37,288 bases of DNA from Acidobacteria bacterium 13_2_20CM_57_17 (GTDB taxonomy: Bacteria; Acidobacteriota; Terriglobia; Acidiferrales; UBA7541), in NCBI GenBank assembly GCA_001914785.1, contig MNDE01000082.1, positions 1-37,288 on the forward strand, written 5' to 3'. A program made the translations under genes and the position numbers. The notes beneath the pieces were generated by a model. The model saw only the letters and a program-made list of their open reading frames with translations. It was not told the origin of the DNA and searched no databases. Numbering within the stretch: the stretch's first letter is position 1; each line of letters opens with the position of its first letter. Shown one piece after another: positions 1 to 9,014 of the stretch.

Positions 1-67
1 TTAACTCGTGGGACGCCCTGACCGCAGCTCCATTCCGGAGCGCTCCCCCGCACTGTGCTGAAAAGAC

Positions 68-727
68 ATGGCCCAGATTTTCCATCGCAGTACAAATTTC
101 ATCGCACGATTCAGTGTGTTTTCGGCGCTTTTTCTGATCGGAATCGCGCTTGTGGCCGTGCTCGCGGTGGCGCGGTCGCCCTATATGACGCGGCAGAACA
201 TCACGCGTGAGCAGCCGGTGCAATTCAGCCACAAACATCACGTCGGCGACGACGGCATTGACTGCCGCTACTGTCATACCGGCGTGGAAACTTCCGCCGT
301 GGCCGGCATCCCTCCGACAAAAACCTGCATGAACTGCCATTCGGTGCTGTTCAACAACGCTTCCTACCTCGAGCCGGTTCGCGAAAGCTATCGCAGCGAT
401 AAATCCATCCAATGGGTCAAAGTTCACCGCTTGGCTGATTTCGTCTACTTCAATCACAGCATTCATATCAACAAGGGCGTGGGCTGCTCGACGTGCCACG
501 GGCAAATCAACCAGATGCCGCTGGTATTCCAAGCCAACACGTTGCTCATGCAATGGTGCCTGGACTGCCATCGCAATCCGGAGCAAGTTTTGCGTCCGAA
601 AGATCAGGTTTTCAACATGGACTGGAAAGCTCCGGATAATCAGGCGGAAATCGGCGCAGAGCTGAGAAAGTCGTATAACCTTCGGACCACGGCCGAGCTA
701 ACGAGCTGCTCGACCTGCCATCGCTAA
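68..727 (+). CDS. actA: ACIII subunit ActA, membrane-anchored pentaheme cytochrome c
   Basis: This 219-residue protein has one N-terminal membrane segment (about residues 15-37) and no clear cleavage site, so it should be anchored with the rest outside the cytoplasm. Five CxxCH motifs are visible: C66-H70, C87-H91, C140-H144, C164-H168 and C214-H218, the last at the extreme C-terminus. Five c-type hemes is the number known for ActA of alternative complex III, where it moves electrons from the ActB iron-sulfur region towards the cytochrome c acceptor. The stop TAA overlaps the actB start by one base (TAATG), indicating translational coupling. Only a weak ribosome-binding sequence (GAAAAG) precedes the ATG, and the promoter is probably outside the window. 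The identity is well supported by the heme count, length and the actBCDEF genes that follow. Confidence 0.93.
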   Translation: MAQIFHRSTNFIARFSVFSALFLIGIALVAVLAVARSPYMTRQNITREQPVQFSHKHHVGDDGIDCRYCHTGVETSAVAGIPPTKTCMNCHSVLFNNASYLEPVRESYRSDKSIQWVKVHRLADFVYFNHSIHINKGVGCSTCHGQINQMPLVFQANTLLMQWCLDCHRNPEQVLRPKDQVFNMDWKAPDNQAEIGAELRKSYNLRTTAELTSCSTCHR

Positions 728-3700
728 TGGAACGTATGCGCGAACACGAGCAACACGAACACGCCGGCGGCCAGCACGATCATAACGATTCGACCGGGGT
801 GAAGTTGCATGAAGGTCCCATGGATTTAGCCGCTGTCCGCGCGAAGCTCCAATCGAAAACCGATAAACAGTATTGGCGCACACTCGAGGAACTCGCCGGT
901 GATTCGCAATTCGAGGAACTACTGCATCGTGAATTTCCCCGCCAGGCGCCTTCGGAATGGGACGACTCCGTCGACCGCCGCGATTTCCTGAAGTTGATGG
1001 CGGCTTCGCTGGCGTTTGCCGGTCTTTCCGGTTGCGGCCGCACTCCTGAACAGATTGTCGTACCGTACGTCAAGCAGCCCGATGGGATGACTCTCGGCAA
1101 GCCGCAGTTTTATGCCACGGCGATGCCGTTTGGCGCCGATGCCATCGGCTTGCTGGTGGAAAGCCACGAAGGGCGCCCAACGAAAATCGAAGGCAACCCT
1201 GATCATCCTTCGAGCCTAGGCGCGACGAATGTGTTCGCGCAGGCTTCCGTCCTGAATCTTTACGATCCGGATCGCGCTCAGACGGTGACGAAATTTGGTG
1301 AAATTCAGACTTGGTCCTTGTTTGTAGAAAGCGCGCAGGCGATTGCGGCGTCGATGAAAGGCTCGAACGGGGCGGGGTTCCGCATCCTGACCGGTATTGT
1401 CACTTCACCGACGCTCGCCGCACAGATTCAATCGCTGCTGACGCTTTTTCCGAAAGCCAAGTGGCACCAGTGGGAGCCTGCCGTCGGCGACAGCGCGCGC
1501 GAAGGCGCGAAGCTCGCCTTCGGCAGTTACCTCAACACGGTTTACCGCGTGGAGAAGGCCGACGTCATTCTCTCGCTCGACTCCGATTTTTTGGGTAGCG
1601 GCCCGGGACACATCCGTTACGCCAGAGAATTCTCGCGCCGCCGCAACTTGGATCAATTCTTCGAAAGGGATCGCAGCGGTCCTGAGATGAACCGGCTGTA
1701 TGTAGTCGAGCCGACACCCAGCGTCACTGGCGCGACTGCAGATCATCGCTTGCCACTGCGCGCTTCGGATATAGAAGTTTTTGCGCGGGCGCTGGCGGCA
1801 AAGCTGGGGTTCGGCGGGTCCGCCGCGCTTCCTCCTGGCGCGGAAAAATGGTTCGACGCGGTCGCTAAAGATCTTCAAAACAATAAAAGTAGGTCACTGG
1901 TCGTCGCGGGAGAACAGCAGCCCGCTGCGGTCCACGCGCTGGCGCATGCGATCAACGCGGCGCTCGGGAACGTTGGAACAACGGTGTACTACACCCAGCC
2001 GGTAGAAGGGCGTCCGGTGAATCACCTGGAATCGCTGCGCGAATTGTGCGGCGACATCTACGATGGGAAGGTCGAGACACTGCTGATCCTGGGCGTTAAT
2101 CCGGTGTACACTGCGCCGCACGATTTCGACTTCGCATCCAAGATCAAATTCGACGAAAAGAGAAAACGCAAGCCCGTTAAGAACACCGTCTACGTCGGAT
2201 CGCATTTTGACGAGACTGCGGAACTCTGCGACTGGCACGTTGCCGAATCCCATTACCTTGAAACCTGGGGCGACGCGCGCGCTTTCGACGGCACGCTCAG
2301 CGTGATTCAGCCCCTGATCGCGCCGCTCTACCACACTCACTCCGCGCGTGAAGCTCTTGGCGCTTTCAGCGACAAGCCGGGTGTCTCCGATTACGATGCG
2401 TTGCGCGATCGCCTGAAGGCCGCGAATCCCTCCGCCGATTTCGAAAAGTTCTGGCGAAAAACATTGAACGACGGCCTCGTAGCCGGTTCAGCGTTCGCGC
2501 CAGTTAGCGCCGTTTCGAAGCTCGGTGGTTATGATCTGCCCGCCATCAAAACCACCTCTGCGGGCGACATCGAATTCATCTTCCGTCCCGATCCTTGCGT
2601 TTACGACGGTCGCTTCGCCAATAACGGCTGGCTGCAGGAATTGCCGAAACCGGTCACCAAGCTCACATGGGATAACGCCGCGTTGGTCAGCCCCAAGACC
2701 GCGGAGAGGCTGCAATTGGCTCACAATGTCGCTTGGCGCGGCGGCGAGCACGGCAAGGTTTATTCGAACGTTATTGACATCGCACTTTCGAGCAGTAAAG
2801 TCACAGCGGCGGCGTGGGTCGTGCCCGGTCAGGCCGATGGTGTTGTCGTTCTTCCTCTAGGATACGGCCGCAAACGCGCCGGCTACACCGGCACGAACAA
2901 GGGTTTCAACGCTTACGCCGTGCGCACTTCCGATGCCCTTTGGACCGCCTCAGCCCCGGGCAGCGCGATCAAGAAAACCGGGGAAGACTATCCACTCGCA
3001 TGTACCCAGTATCATTTCAACATGGAAGGCCGGCAGATTCTCGCGACCGGCACGCTCGCCGAATATCACAAGAATCCGAATTTCGCCAACGAGCTTGCGC
3101 CATTGCCGCCAAAGGAACTCTCGCTTTACAAAGGCGAAGCCGAGTTTCCTTACAACCGCGACAAGTGGGCGATGGCCATCGACCTGAACAAATGCAACGG
3201 CTGCAACGCTTGCGTGGTCGCCTGCCAGTCGGAGAACAACATTCCCGTGGTCGGCAAGGATCAGGTAATGCGCGGCCGCGAAATGCACTGGATCCGCATT
3301 GACCGCTATTACGAAAAGCTCAAGCCGACCGTCGGCGACGCTGCCGCGTACGACGAGTCACTCGACAATCCGCCGACATTCTTCCAGCCGGTGCCTTGCC
3401 AGCAATGCGAGAACGCCCCCTGCGAACAGGTTTGCCCTGTTGGGGCCACCGTGCACAGCGCCGAAGGCCTGAACGACATGACTTACAACCGGTGCATCGG
3501 CACGCGCTACTGCTCCAACAACTGCCCTTATAAAGTGCGCCGCTTCAACTTTCTGCGCTTTCAGGATTGGGAAACGCCGCAACTCAAACTCTTGCGCAAT
3601 CCGGAAGTCACGGTGCGCAGCCGCGGCGTCATGGAAAAGTGCACCTATTGCGTGCAACGCATCAACAACGCGCGCATTGAATCGGAGAAAGCCAACGCTC

Positions 3701-3912
3701 CAATTCCCGACGGCGCGATCGTCACGGCGTGCGAACAGGCTTGCCCAACGCAAGCCATTATCTTCGGTAACGCCAATGACAAGAACAGTCGTGTCGCGAA
3801 GTTGAAAGCGCAGCAGCGCAATTATTCATTGCTCGGAGAACTCAACGCGCGTCCCCGCACCACGTATCTAGCGGCCGTGCGCAATCCGAACCCGGAATTG
3901 GAGTCGGCATGA
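727..3912 (+). CDS. actB: ACIII subunit ActB, fused molybdopterin-type and iron-sulfur protein
   Basis: This 1061-residue protein is a fusion typical of ACIII. A His-rich leader of about 80 residues precedes a twin-arginine motif (R84-R85-D-F-L-K), a hydrophobic stretch and a lipobox-like LSGC ending at C103. The middle (about 110-800) resembles the molybdopterin oxidoreductase fold, which in characterised ACIII carries no Mo cofactor. The C-terminal part (about 815-1010) is a four-cluster ferredoxin domain: CNGCNACVVAC from C823, CQQCENAPCEQVCP from C891, CIGTRYCSNNCP, CTYC and CEQACP. In known complexes this domain lies outside the membrane and passes electrons from the quinol site to ActA hemes. 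The ATG overlaps the actA stop, and the end overlaps actC by 4 nt (ATGA). A second ATG four codons in is an alternative start. Length, domain order and context make the call secure. Confidence 0.93.
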   Translation: MERMREHEQHEHAGGQHDHNDSTGVKLHEGPMDLAAVRAKLQSKTDKQYWRTLEELAGDSQFEELLHREFPRQAPSEWDDSVDRRDFLKLMAASLAFAGLSGCGRTPEQIVVPYVKQPDGMTLGKPQFYATAMPFGADAIGLLVESHEGRPTKIEGNPDHPSSLGATNVFAQASVLNLYDPDRAQTVTKFGEIQTWSLFVESAQAIAASMKGSNGAGFRILTGIVTSPTLAAQIQSLLTLFPKAKWHQWEPAVGDSAREGAKLAFGSYLNTVYRVEKADVILSLDSDFLGSGPGHIRYAREFSRRRNLDQFFERDRSGPEMNRLYVVEPTPSVTGATADHRLPLRASDIEVFARALAAKLGFGGSAALPPGAEKWFDAVAKDLQNNKSRSLVVAGEQQPAAVHALAHAINAALGNVGTTVYYTQPVEGRPVNHLESLRELCGDIYDGKVETLLILGVNPVYTAPHDFDFASKIKFDEKRKRKPVKNTVYVGSHFDETAELCDWHVAESHYLETWGDARAFDGTLSVIQPLIAPLYHTHSAREALGAFSDKPGVSDYDALRDRLKAANPSADFEKFWRKTLNDGLVAGSAFAPVSAVSKLGGYDLPAIKTTSAGDIEFIFRPDPCVYDGRFANNGWLQELPKPVTKLTWDNAALVSPKTAERLQLAHNVAWRGGEHGKVYSNVIDIALSSSKVTAAAWVVPGQADGVVVLPLGYGRKRAGYTGTNKGFNAYAVRTSDALWTASAPGSAIKKTGEDYPLACTQYHFNMEGRQILATGTLAEYHKNPNFANELAPLPPKELSLYKGEAEFPYNRDKWAMAIDLNKCNGCNACVVACQSENNIPVVGKDQVMRGREMHWIRIDRYYEKLKPTVGDAAAYDESLDNPPTFFQPVPCQQCENAPCEQVCPVGATVHSAEGLNDMTYNRCIGTRYCSNNCPYKVRRFNFLRFQDWETPQLKLLRNPEVTVRSRGVMEKCTYCVQRINNARIESEKANAPIPDGAIVTACEQACPTQAIIFGNANDKNSRVAKLKAQQRNYSLLGELNARPRTTYLAAVRNPNPELESA

Positions 3913-5294
3913 GCGATGGGAAACCACCGGTCGACTCTCCCGAAATCCGCCGGCTGACTCCGGTGATCGGCCCGGGGCACACCTTTGGGTCTGTCACAGA
4001 CAAGATCAGCTCGATCGTTCTGACCCGCCCGACTTCCTTAGGCTGGTACATTGGATTTTTGATCGCCTTCAGCCTTATGGGCATGATGACGATCGCGATC
4101 GGCTGGCTGGTCATCAAGGGCGTCGGCATCTGGGGCATCAACATCCCCATCGGCTGGGGATTTGCGATTGTTAATTTCGTCTGGTGGATCGGTATCGGCC
4201 ACGCCGGCACACTCATTTCCGCGATTTTGTTTCTGTTAAAACAAAAATGGCGCACCTCCATCAATCGCTTCGCGGAAGCGATGACGCTTTTTGCCGTAGC
4301 CTGCGCCGGCATTTTCCCGCTCATCCACACTGGCCGCCCGTGGATGGCGTTTTATATGTTTCCTTATCCCAGCACCATGGGACTCTGGCCGCAGTTCCGC
4401 AGCCCGCTGATCTGGGACGTCTTTGCGGTTTCCACCTATGGAACTGTTTCTCTGATGTTCTGGTTCGTGGGTCTCATTCCGGACTTGGCGACACTGAGGG
4501 ACCGCGCTGTCAAGAAGCCCCTGAAAATCATTTACGGCATGCTGTCGATGGGCTGGCGCGGCTCGGCGCGCCACTGGCATCGCTACCAGTCGGCGTATTT
4601 GCTGCTCGCCGGACTCGCCACGCCGCTGGTTCTCTCCGTGCACACCGTGGTGAGCTTTGACTTCGCGATTGCCATCGTTCCCGGTTGGCATACCACTATC
4701 TTTCCCCCCTACTTCGTCGCCGGCGCTATCTATTCCGGATTCGCCATGGTTCTGACCATCGCGATTCCGCTGCGCAAAGTCTATGGCCTCGAGGACTTCA
4801 TCACCATGCGTCACCTGGACAACATGGCCAAGGTGATGCTGGCCACGGGGCTTATCGTGGCCTATGGCTACTTCTTTGAATTTTTCATGTCCTCTTACAG
4901 CGGCAACAAGTTTGACGTTTTCCTGGTCCAGCAACGGCTCCACGGTCCGTACGCGCCGTTTTACTACGCGCTGATTCTCTGCAACATCCTGACGCCCCAG
5001 CTGCTGTGGTCTTACAAGATGCGGCACAACGTCACCGTGCTCTTCATTATGTCCATCGTCGTGAATATCGGAATGTGGCTGGAGCGCTTCGTGATTGTGG
5101 TCATCAGCCTGACGCGGGACTTCGTGCCTTCGGCCTGGGGCCGTTATAGCCCGACGTTTTGGGATTGGGCCACCTTTATCGGCACCATCGGCATGTTCGT
5201 TACGCTCCTCTTCCTCTTCGTCCGCGTTCTCCCCGCGATTTCCATCGCGGAGATGCGCGAACTGGTCGCGGAGACGTCCGAGGAAAAGAAATGA
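3909..5294 (+). CDS. actC: ACIII subunit ActC, NrfD/PsrC-type quinol-binding membrane protein
   Basis: This 461-residue protein is strongly hydrophobic with about ten membrane segments and belongs to the NrfD/PsrC family. Segments such as GIGHAGTLISAILFLLKQ and the loop with HTGRPWMAFY are typical of the ACIII branch. In this family the quinol site lies near the outer face, next to the iron-sulfur domain of ActB, and the protein may take part in proton translocation. It overlaps actB by 4 nt (ATGA) and actD by 4 nt, so translation is probably coupled. A charged C-terminal tail (SEEKK) ends the protein in the cytoplasm. I saw no unusual feature. Confidence 0.92.
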   Translation: MSDGKPPVDSPEIRRLTPVIGPGHTFGSVTDKISSIVLTRPTSLGWYIGFLIAFSLMGMMTIAIGWLVIKGVGIWGINIPIGWGFAIVNFVWWIGIGHAGTLISAILFLLKQKWRTSINRFAEAMTLFAVACAGIFPLIHTGRPWMAFYMFPYPSTMGLWPQFRSPLIWDVFAVSTYGTVSLMFWFVGLIPDLATLRDRAVKKPLKIIYGMLSMGWRGSARHWHRYQSAYLLLAGLATPLVLSVHTVVSFDFAIAIVPGWHTTIFPPYFVAGAIYSGFAMVLTIAIPLRKVYGLEDFITMRHLDNMAKVMLATGLIVAYGYFFEFFMSSYSGNKFDVFLVQQRLHGPYAPFYYALILCNILTPQLLWSYKMRHNVTVLFIMSIVVNIGMWLERFVIVVISLTRDFVPSAWGRYSPTFWDWATFIGTIGMFVTLLFLFVRVLPAISIAEMRELVAETSEEKK

Positions 5295-5836
5295 TGCAGC
5301 ACCGTTCACACATATATGGTGTGATAGGCGAGTTCGGCACGCCTGAAGAACTCCTCCACGCCGTGGAGAAAGTCCGCGAGGCGGGCTACCGTCGCTTCGA
5401 TGCCTTTGCTCCCTTCCCTGTCGAAGGTCTTTCGGAAGCTCTTGGCCTGAAGCGCAACCTGGTGCCTGCGATCACCCTTTTCGGTGGCCTAGCGGGGGGC
5501 ATCGGAGGGTTTTTCTTTCAATACTGGGCCATGGCGATCACCTACCCGTTGAACATCGGCGGCCGTCCCCTCAATAGCTGGCCTGCTTTTATTCCCGTCA
5601 CCTTTGAGCTGGCCATTCTCGGAGCGTCGCTCGCTGCGGTTTTCGGTATGCTCGCCCTCAACAAACTGCCCCAGCCGAATCATCCGGTTTTCAACGTGCA
5701 TCGTTTCACGCATGCATCGTCAGACCGTTTTTTTGTTTGCATCGAATCCAAGGATCGGAAATTCGATCTTGCGGAATGCGCGCGCCTTCTCCAGGAAGTT
5801 CACGCGCACCATATCACCGAGGTGGCCCTTGACTAA
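5291..5836 (+). CDS. actD: ACIII subunit ActD (DUF3341 family)
   Basis: This 181-residue protein starts HRSHIYGVIGEFGTPEELLHA after two Met residues, the usual opening of the DUF3341/ActD family. A soluble alpha/beta N-terminal part with the motif FDAFAPFPVEGL precedes two membrane hairpin helices (about residues 58-80 and 101-122) and a short soluble C-terminal part. In ACIII structures ActD is a peripheral membrane subunit packed against ActC and is thought to have a structural role. The frame is open further upstream, but ATG 5291 is chosen because it overlaps the actC stop as ATGATG and matches family length. The end overlaps the actE start by 8 nt. Confidence 0.88.
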   Translation: MMQHRSHIYGVIGEFGTPEELLHAVEKVREAGYRRFDAFAPFPVEGLSEALGLKRNLVPAITLFGGLAGGIGGFFFQYWAMAITYPLNIGGRPLNSWPAFIPVTFELAILGASLAAVFGMLALNKLPQPNHPVFNVHRFTHASSDRFFVCIESKDRKFDLAECARLLQEVHAHHITEVALD

Positions 5837-6479
5837 CGCCTCGCGCTGCTTCGCTGCTGCTTGCGCCGTTGCTTCCTTGATTTTCGGTGGCGGTTGCGAA
5901 TACATGCGGCAGGACATGGCCAACCAGCCGAAGAACGGGCCGCTTTCGCCCTCCGAATTCTTTGGCGATGGCCGCTCAGAGCGACCGCCGGTCGAAAACA
6001 CCGTCGCGCGCGGTTCCCTTGCCGACGACGAACTCTTTGTGCCGAAGAATTCGAACAATTTTCCTCTGACCGTGGACCTCAAACTTCTCGAGCGCGGGGA
6101 AGAGCGCTACAAGATTTTCTGCTCTCCCTGCCACGGTTTGCAGGGCGACGGTAATGGCTTCGTGGTCATGCGCGGCATGAAGGCGCCGCCTAGCTATCAT
6201 CAAGACCGCCTTCGCCAGGCACCCAATGGCTATATTTACGACGTCACAACCAATGGTTTCGGACAGATGCTGGGCTACTCGGCGCAGATTCCTCCACGTG
6301 ACCGCTGGGCCATCATCGCGTATCTCCGCGCGCTGCAGCTCAGCCGCAATGCGAAAGCTGCCGATCTGCCGGCCGAGCTTCGCGATAAGCTGAATCAAAG
6401 CGGCTCGTCTGTCACGAAACCTGGCGGCGAGCCCAAGCCAGAAACAGGCAGCAAGGACTCGACAGGAGGCGGCTTCTAA
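5829..6479 (+). CDS. actE: ACIII subunit ActE, monoheme cytochrome c lipoprotein
   Basis: The product is a lipoprotein cytochrome of 216 residues. I place the start at TTG 5829: GAGGTGG (5819-5825) lies just upstream, and the resulting N-terminus is a short signal peptide with lipobox IFGGGC. A single heme motif CSPCHG is at C98-H102, and a GQML segment further on offers the axial Met. In ACIII, ActE carries one c heme and is lipid-anchored on the outer side of the membrane; it is one of the electron exit points towards cytochrome c or the oxidase. The C-terminal 30 residues are Pro/Gly/Ser/Thr/Lys-rich and probably disordered. The start overlaps actD by 8 nt and the stop overlaps actF by 1 nt. 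The function is firm; the TTG start is an inference. Confidence 0.88.
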   Translation: MTNASRCFAAACAVASLIFGGGCEYMRQDMANQPKNGPLSPSEFFGDGRSERPPVENTVARGSLADDELFVPKNSNNFPLTVDLKLLERGEERYKIFCSPCHGLQGDGNGFVVMRGMKAPPSYHQDRLRQAPNGYIYDVTTNGFGQMLGYSAQIPPRDRWAIIAYLRALQLSRNAKAADLPAELRDKLNQSGSSVTKPGGEPKPETGSKDSTGGGF

Positions 6480-7684
6480 TGGCTGCGCAGGAATACCAAG
6501 CGCCGGAAAGCGTCAGCCGCGTACAGCAACGCGCGCTAACCATCGGTGGCGTCGCTTTGCTGGTGTCCATTCTCGGGGCCGTGCGCAGCCCTAGAGATTT
6601 CTATCAGTCCTACCTGATGAGTTTCCTGCTGATTCTAGGCTTGACCGTCGGCTCGCTAGGTTTGGTCATGTTGCAGCATCTCACCAGCGGCCACTGGGGT
6701 ATCATTATTCGTCGTCCGCTCGAATCCGCCACCCGCGTGCTTCCACTGATGGTCGTAGCTTTCCTGCCCATCGCAATTTTCGGAATGAAGCATCTCTATT
6801 CCGGTCATGGAGACGAGAAAGGCTGGCTCAACGCGCCGCCAACCGGCGAGGGCGCTCTCTCGGACTTTCAAAAGAACTACCTTACGACCAGTGGTTTTTA
6901 CACTCGCGCAGCCATCTATTTCGTTGTCTGGCTTGCGCTGATGTTCATCTTTAATATTTTGTCGAAGCAGCAGGACGCCAATCCCGAAGACCGCGCTTTG
7001 CGTCTCCGCTTCAAAATGCTGGCCGGTCCTGGCATCATTCTTTATGTTTTTGCGATGAGCTTCGCAGCTATCGACTGGGCCATGTCTCTTTCGCCCCACT
7101 GGGCTTCCACCATCTACGGCTTCCTGTTCGTCGCCGGACAGTTGATCTCCTCGATGTCGTTTATGATTGCGGTCGTCGTGCTCCTGGCGCGGAGCGAACC
7201 TTTCGCCAGCGTACTGCAGAAGCGCCATCTCCACGATTTAGGAAAACTACTCCTCGCTTTCGTGATGCTCTGGGCGTATTTCGATTTCTCGCAGCTGCTT
7301 ATCATCTGGTCGGGCAACCAGCCCGAGGAAATCAGTTTCTATCGCACGCGCCTCTATGGTGGCTGGGGCGTCGTCGCTGTGATTGTTCTGGTGTTCCATT
7401 TCTTCGTGCCCTTTTTCCTGCTCCTTTCGCAGGATGTGAAACGCAATTCCAAGGTGCTTCCGAGGATCGCTATCTGGCTCATCTTCATGCGCCTTGTGGA
7501 TCTATACTGGATGACACGCCCTGAATTCACTTCCCGCGCTATGCCCACGTGGCTGGATATTGTTTTGCCCCTCGCCCTCGGCGGATTGTGGCTTGGTTTT
7601 TTTGCATTCAACTTGAAGCAGTGCCCGCTGCTGCCGCTCGGAGACCCGGACCTTGCGGAGGCCATTGAGCACCATGAGCACTGA
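6479..7684 (+). CDS. actF: ACIII subunit ActF, NrfD-like membrane protein
   Basis: This 401-residue protein has about ten membrane segments and is the second, more divergent NrfD-like subunit of ACIII (a paralogue of ActC). Features seen include QHLTSGHWGIIIRRP after the second helix, the SFAAIDWAMSLSPHW segment and FSQLLIIWSGNQPEE. These are familiar in ActF proteins, including the D/W/S pattern proposed to line a proton path. The ATG overlaps the actE stop (TAATG). The last residues (EHHEH) overlap the next gene by 11 nt. In the complex it lies beside ActC and is thought to add a second half-channel rather than a quinol site. Confidence 0.9.
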   Translation: MAAQEYQAPESVSRVQQRALTIGGVALLVSILGAVRSPRDFYQSYLMSFLLILGLTVGSLGLVMLQHLTSGHWGIIIRRPLESATRVLPLMVVAFLPIAIFGMKHLYSGHGDEKGWLNAPPTGEGALSDFQKNYLTTSGFYTRAAIYFVVWLALMFIFNILSKQQDANPEDRALRLRFKMLAGPGIILYVFAMSFAAIDWAMSLSPHWASTIYGFLFVAGQLISSMSFMIAVVVLLARSEPFASVLQKRHLHDLGKLLLAFVMLWAYFDFSQLLIIWSGNQPEEISFYRTRLYGGWGVVAVIVLVFHFFVPFFLLLSQDVKRNSKVLPRIAIWLIFMRLVDLYWMTRPEFTSRAMPTWLDIVLPLALGGLWLGFFAFNLKQCPLLPLGDPDLAEAIEHHEH

Positions 7685-8126
7685 GTCTCACAACTCGGGT
7701 CACGAGCCGCGCCACGCGGACGTTTCGTTCGAAGAGCGCGACATCCAGGCTGGCGTGATCTATAAATATCTTTTTGCCTTGGGCTTAGCTGTCGTTGCCT
7801 CTGCATTTATCTGTATTTTTGTCCTGCGCTATACCACAGCCTTTACGGCTTCGATCGATTCGCCTCCGCCGCCATCGCGCGTGACTCATCGACGGGAATT
7901 GCCGCCTGAGCCCCGGCTACAAGGCTTTGGTTTTCCTGGCCAGAAAGCCGATCCGCAGGCCGATCTGCGCAAAAAGATACAAGACGACACCGAGGGCAAT
8001 GAAAAGCTGGAGTGGATTGATCGGTCCAGCGGCATCGTGCAGATTCCTGTCAAGGATGCGATGAAGATCGTCGCGGAAAAGGGTTTGTCCCCCGCGCCCG
8101 CAGCTTCGACGGAGAAGAAGAAATAG
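7674..8126 (+). CDS. Small single-TM protein of the ACIII-oxidase locus
   Basis: A 150-residue protein with a soluble N-terminal part (about 28 residues), one membrane helix (YLFALGLAVVASAFICIFVL) and a Pro-rich outer segment. It ends in a conserved-looking block: PEPRLQGFG, then DLRKKIQDD, WIDRSSGIVQIPVKDAM and EKGL. I recognise this block from small proteins next to ACIII or cytochrome oxidase genes in Acidobacteriota and relatives, but no function is known to me. ATG 7674 is chosen because it lies inside the actF end (11 nt overlap), and the earlier Met at 7653 would extend the overlap without adding family-like sequence. It could be an accessory subunit (ActG/ActH-like) or an assembly factor linking ACIII to the oxidase. 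Confidence 0.75.
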   Translation: MSTESHNSGHEPRHADVSFEERDIQAGVIYKYLFALGLAVVASAFICIFVLRYTTAFTASIDSPPPPSRVTHRRELPPEPRLQGFGFPGQKADPQADLRKKIQDDTEGNEKLEWIDRSSGIVQIPVKDAMKIVAEKGLSPAPAASTEKKK

Positions 8127-8130
8127 CGCC

Positions 8131-9012
8131 ATGAAGGAAGTTCACCATATCGTCGCGACTGCCGCGCTCCTGCTCGCCGCTGGCACCACGCTGCGCGCGC
8201 AGTCGGTTCCTGCCAGTGCCGGCCCCGCGGCTTCGGCCATGCCCGCGGTTTTGCAAAACGTGGGGTTCGAACCGCCGCTTAACGGGCAAATGCCGCTGGA
8301 CCTGCCCTTCCGTGACGAAACCGGCCGCAGTGTTCAGCTCCGCGACTACTTCGGCCAAAAACCGGTAGTTCTCGCCTTCGTCTATTACCGTTGCCCTATG
8401 CTTTGCGATCAGGTCGAACAAGGCGTTGTTGGCGCGCTACGCATGCTCTCCTTCAATCCGGGACGAGATTACGAAGTTGTTTTCGTCAGCTTCGATGCCC
8501 GCGAGACACCGGGGATGGCCGCCGAAAAGAAAAAGAAGGCCGTGGCTCATTTCCGCCGCCCGGAAACGGATTCCGGATGGCATTTCCTAACCGGTTCGGA
8601 AGAATCCATCGGGACCGCGACCAAAGCCGCGAACTTCCGTTTCTCTTTTGACGCGAAAAATAATCTTTTCTCCCACGCCAGCGGCGTGATGATTCTCACT
8701 CCGGACGGCCGCATCTCCCGCTACTTCTACGGCGTCGAATTTCCCGGCCGCGACATGCGCCTCGGACTCGTGGACGCCTCCGCGGGAAAGATCGGCTCGC
8801 CCATCGACCATGTTTTGCTTTTTTGCTATCACTACGATCCCTCAACGGCCAGATACAGCGCTTCGATTCTCAAGATTATCCGCCTGGGCGGCGTACTGAC
8901 GATTCTCTGTATTGTCGGAGGTATTTTGATTTACCGCCGCCGCGAATCGCTGGCGGCAGCCAGGAATTTGCGCCAGCCGCTTGCCGGTGGCCTGGAACGA
9001 GGAGCTCACTAG
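8131..9012 (+). CDS. SCO1/SenC copper chaperone for cytochrome oxidase
   Basis: This 293-residue protein has a signal peptide (ending near LRAQS), a thioredoxin-like SCO domain and a C-terminal membrane helix (about residues 260-280) followed by Arg-rich residues. The copper ligands are visible: C88 and C92 in YYRCPMLCDQ, and H182 in FSHASGVMILTPDG. SCO proteins sit on the outer face of the membrane and deliver or reduce copper for the CuA centre of oxidase subunit II, which fits its place directly before coxB (2 nt gap). The C-terminal anchor differs from the N-terminal anchor of classical SCO1. It starts only 4 nt after the preceding stop. Confidence 0.9.
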   Translation: MKEVHHIVATAALLLAAGTTLRAQSVPASAGPAASAMPAVLQNVGFEPPLNGQMPLDLPFRDETGRSVQLRDYFGQKPVVLAFVYYRCPMLCDQVEQGVVGALRMLSFNPGRDYEVVFVSFDARETPGMAAEKKKKAVAHFRRPETDSGWHFLTGSEESIGTATKAANFRFSFDAKNNLFSHASGVMILTPDGRISRYFYGVEFPGRDMRLGLVDASAGKIGSPIDHVLLFCYHYDPSTARYSASILKIIRLGGVLTILCIVGGILIYRRRESLAAARNLRQPLAGGLERGAH

Positions 9013-9014
9013 CC

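Noticed and set aside
727-3912. ActB as a catalytic molybdoenzyme such as formate dehydrogenase or polysulfide reductase
   Set aside because: The neighbouring pentaheme ActA, ActD and second NrfD-like ActF define ACIII, in which the molybdopterin-like domain lacks the cofactor; the fused iron-sulfur C-terminus also fits ActB.
4236-5309. Long antisense open frame of over 350 codons opposite actC
   Set aside because: Its product is an Arg/His/Asp/Gly-rich shadow with no domain pattern, opposite a clear membrane protein. GC-rich third codon positions generate such frames; similar ones lie opposite coxA (10017-10931), the amidase (14790-15863) and hydA (18701-19756).
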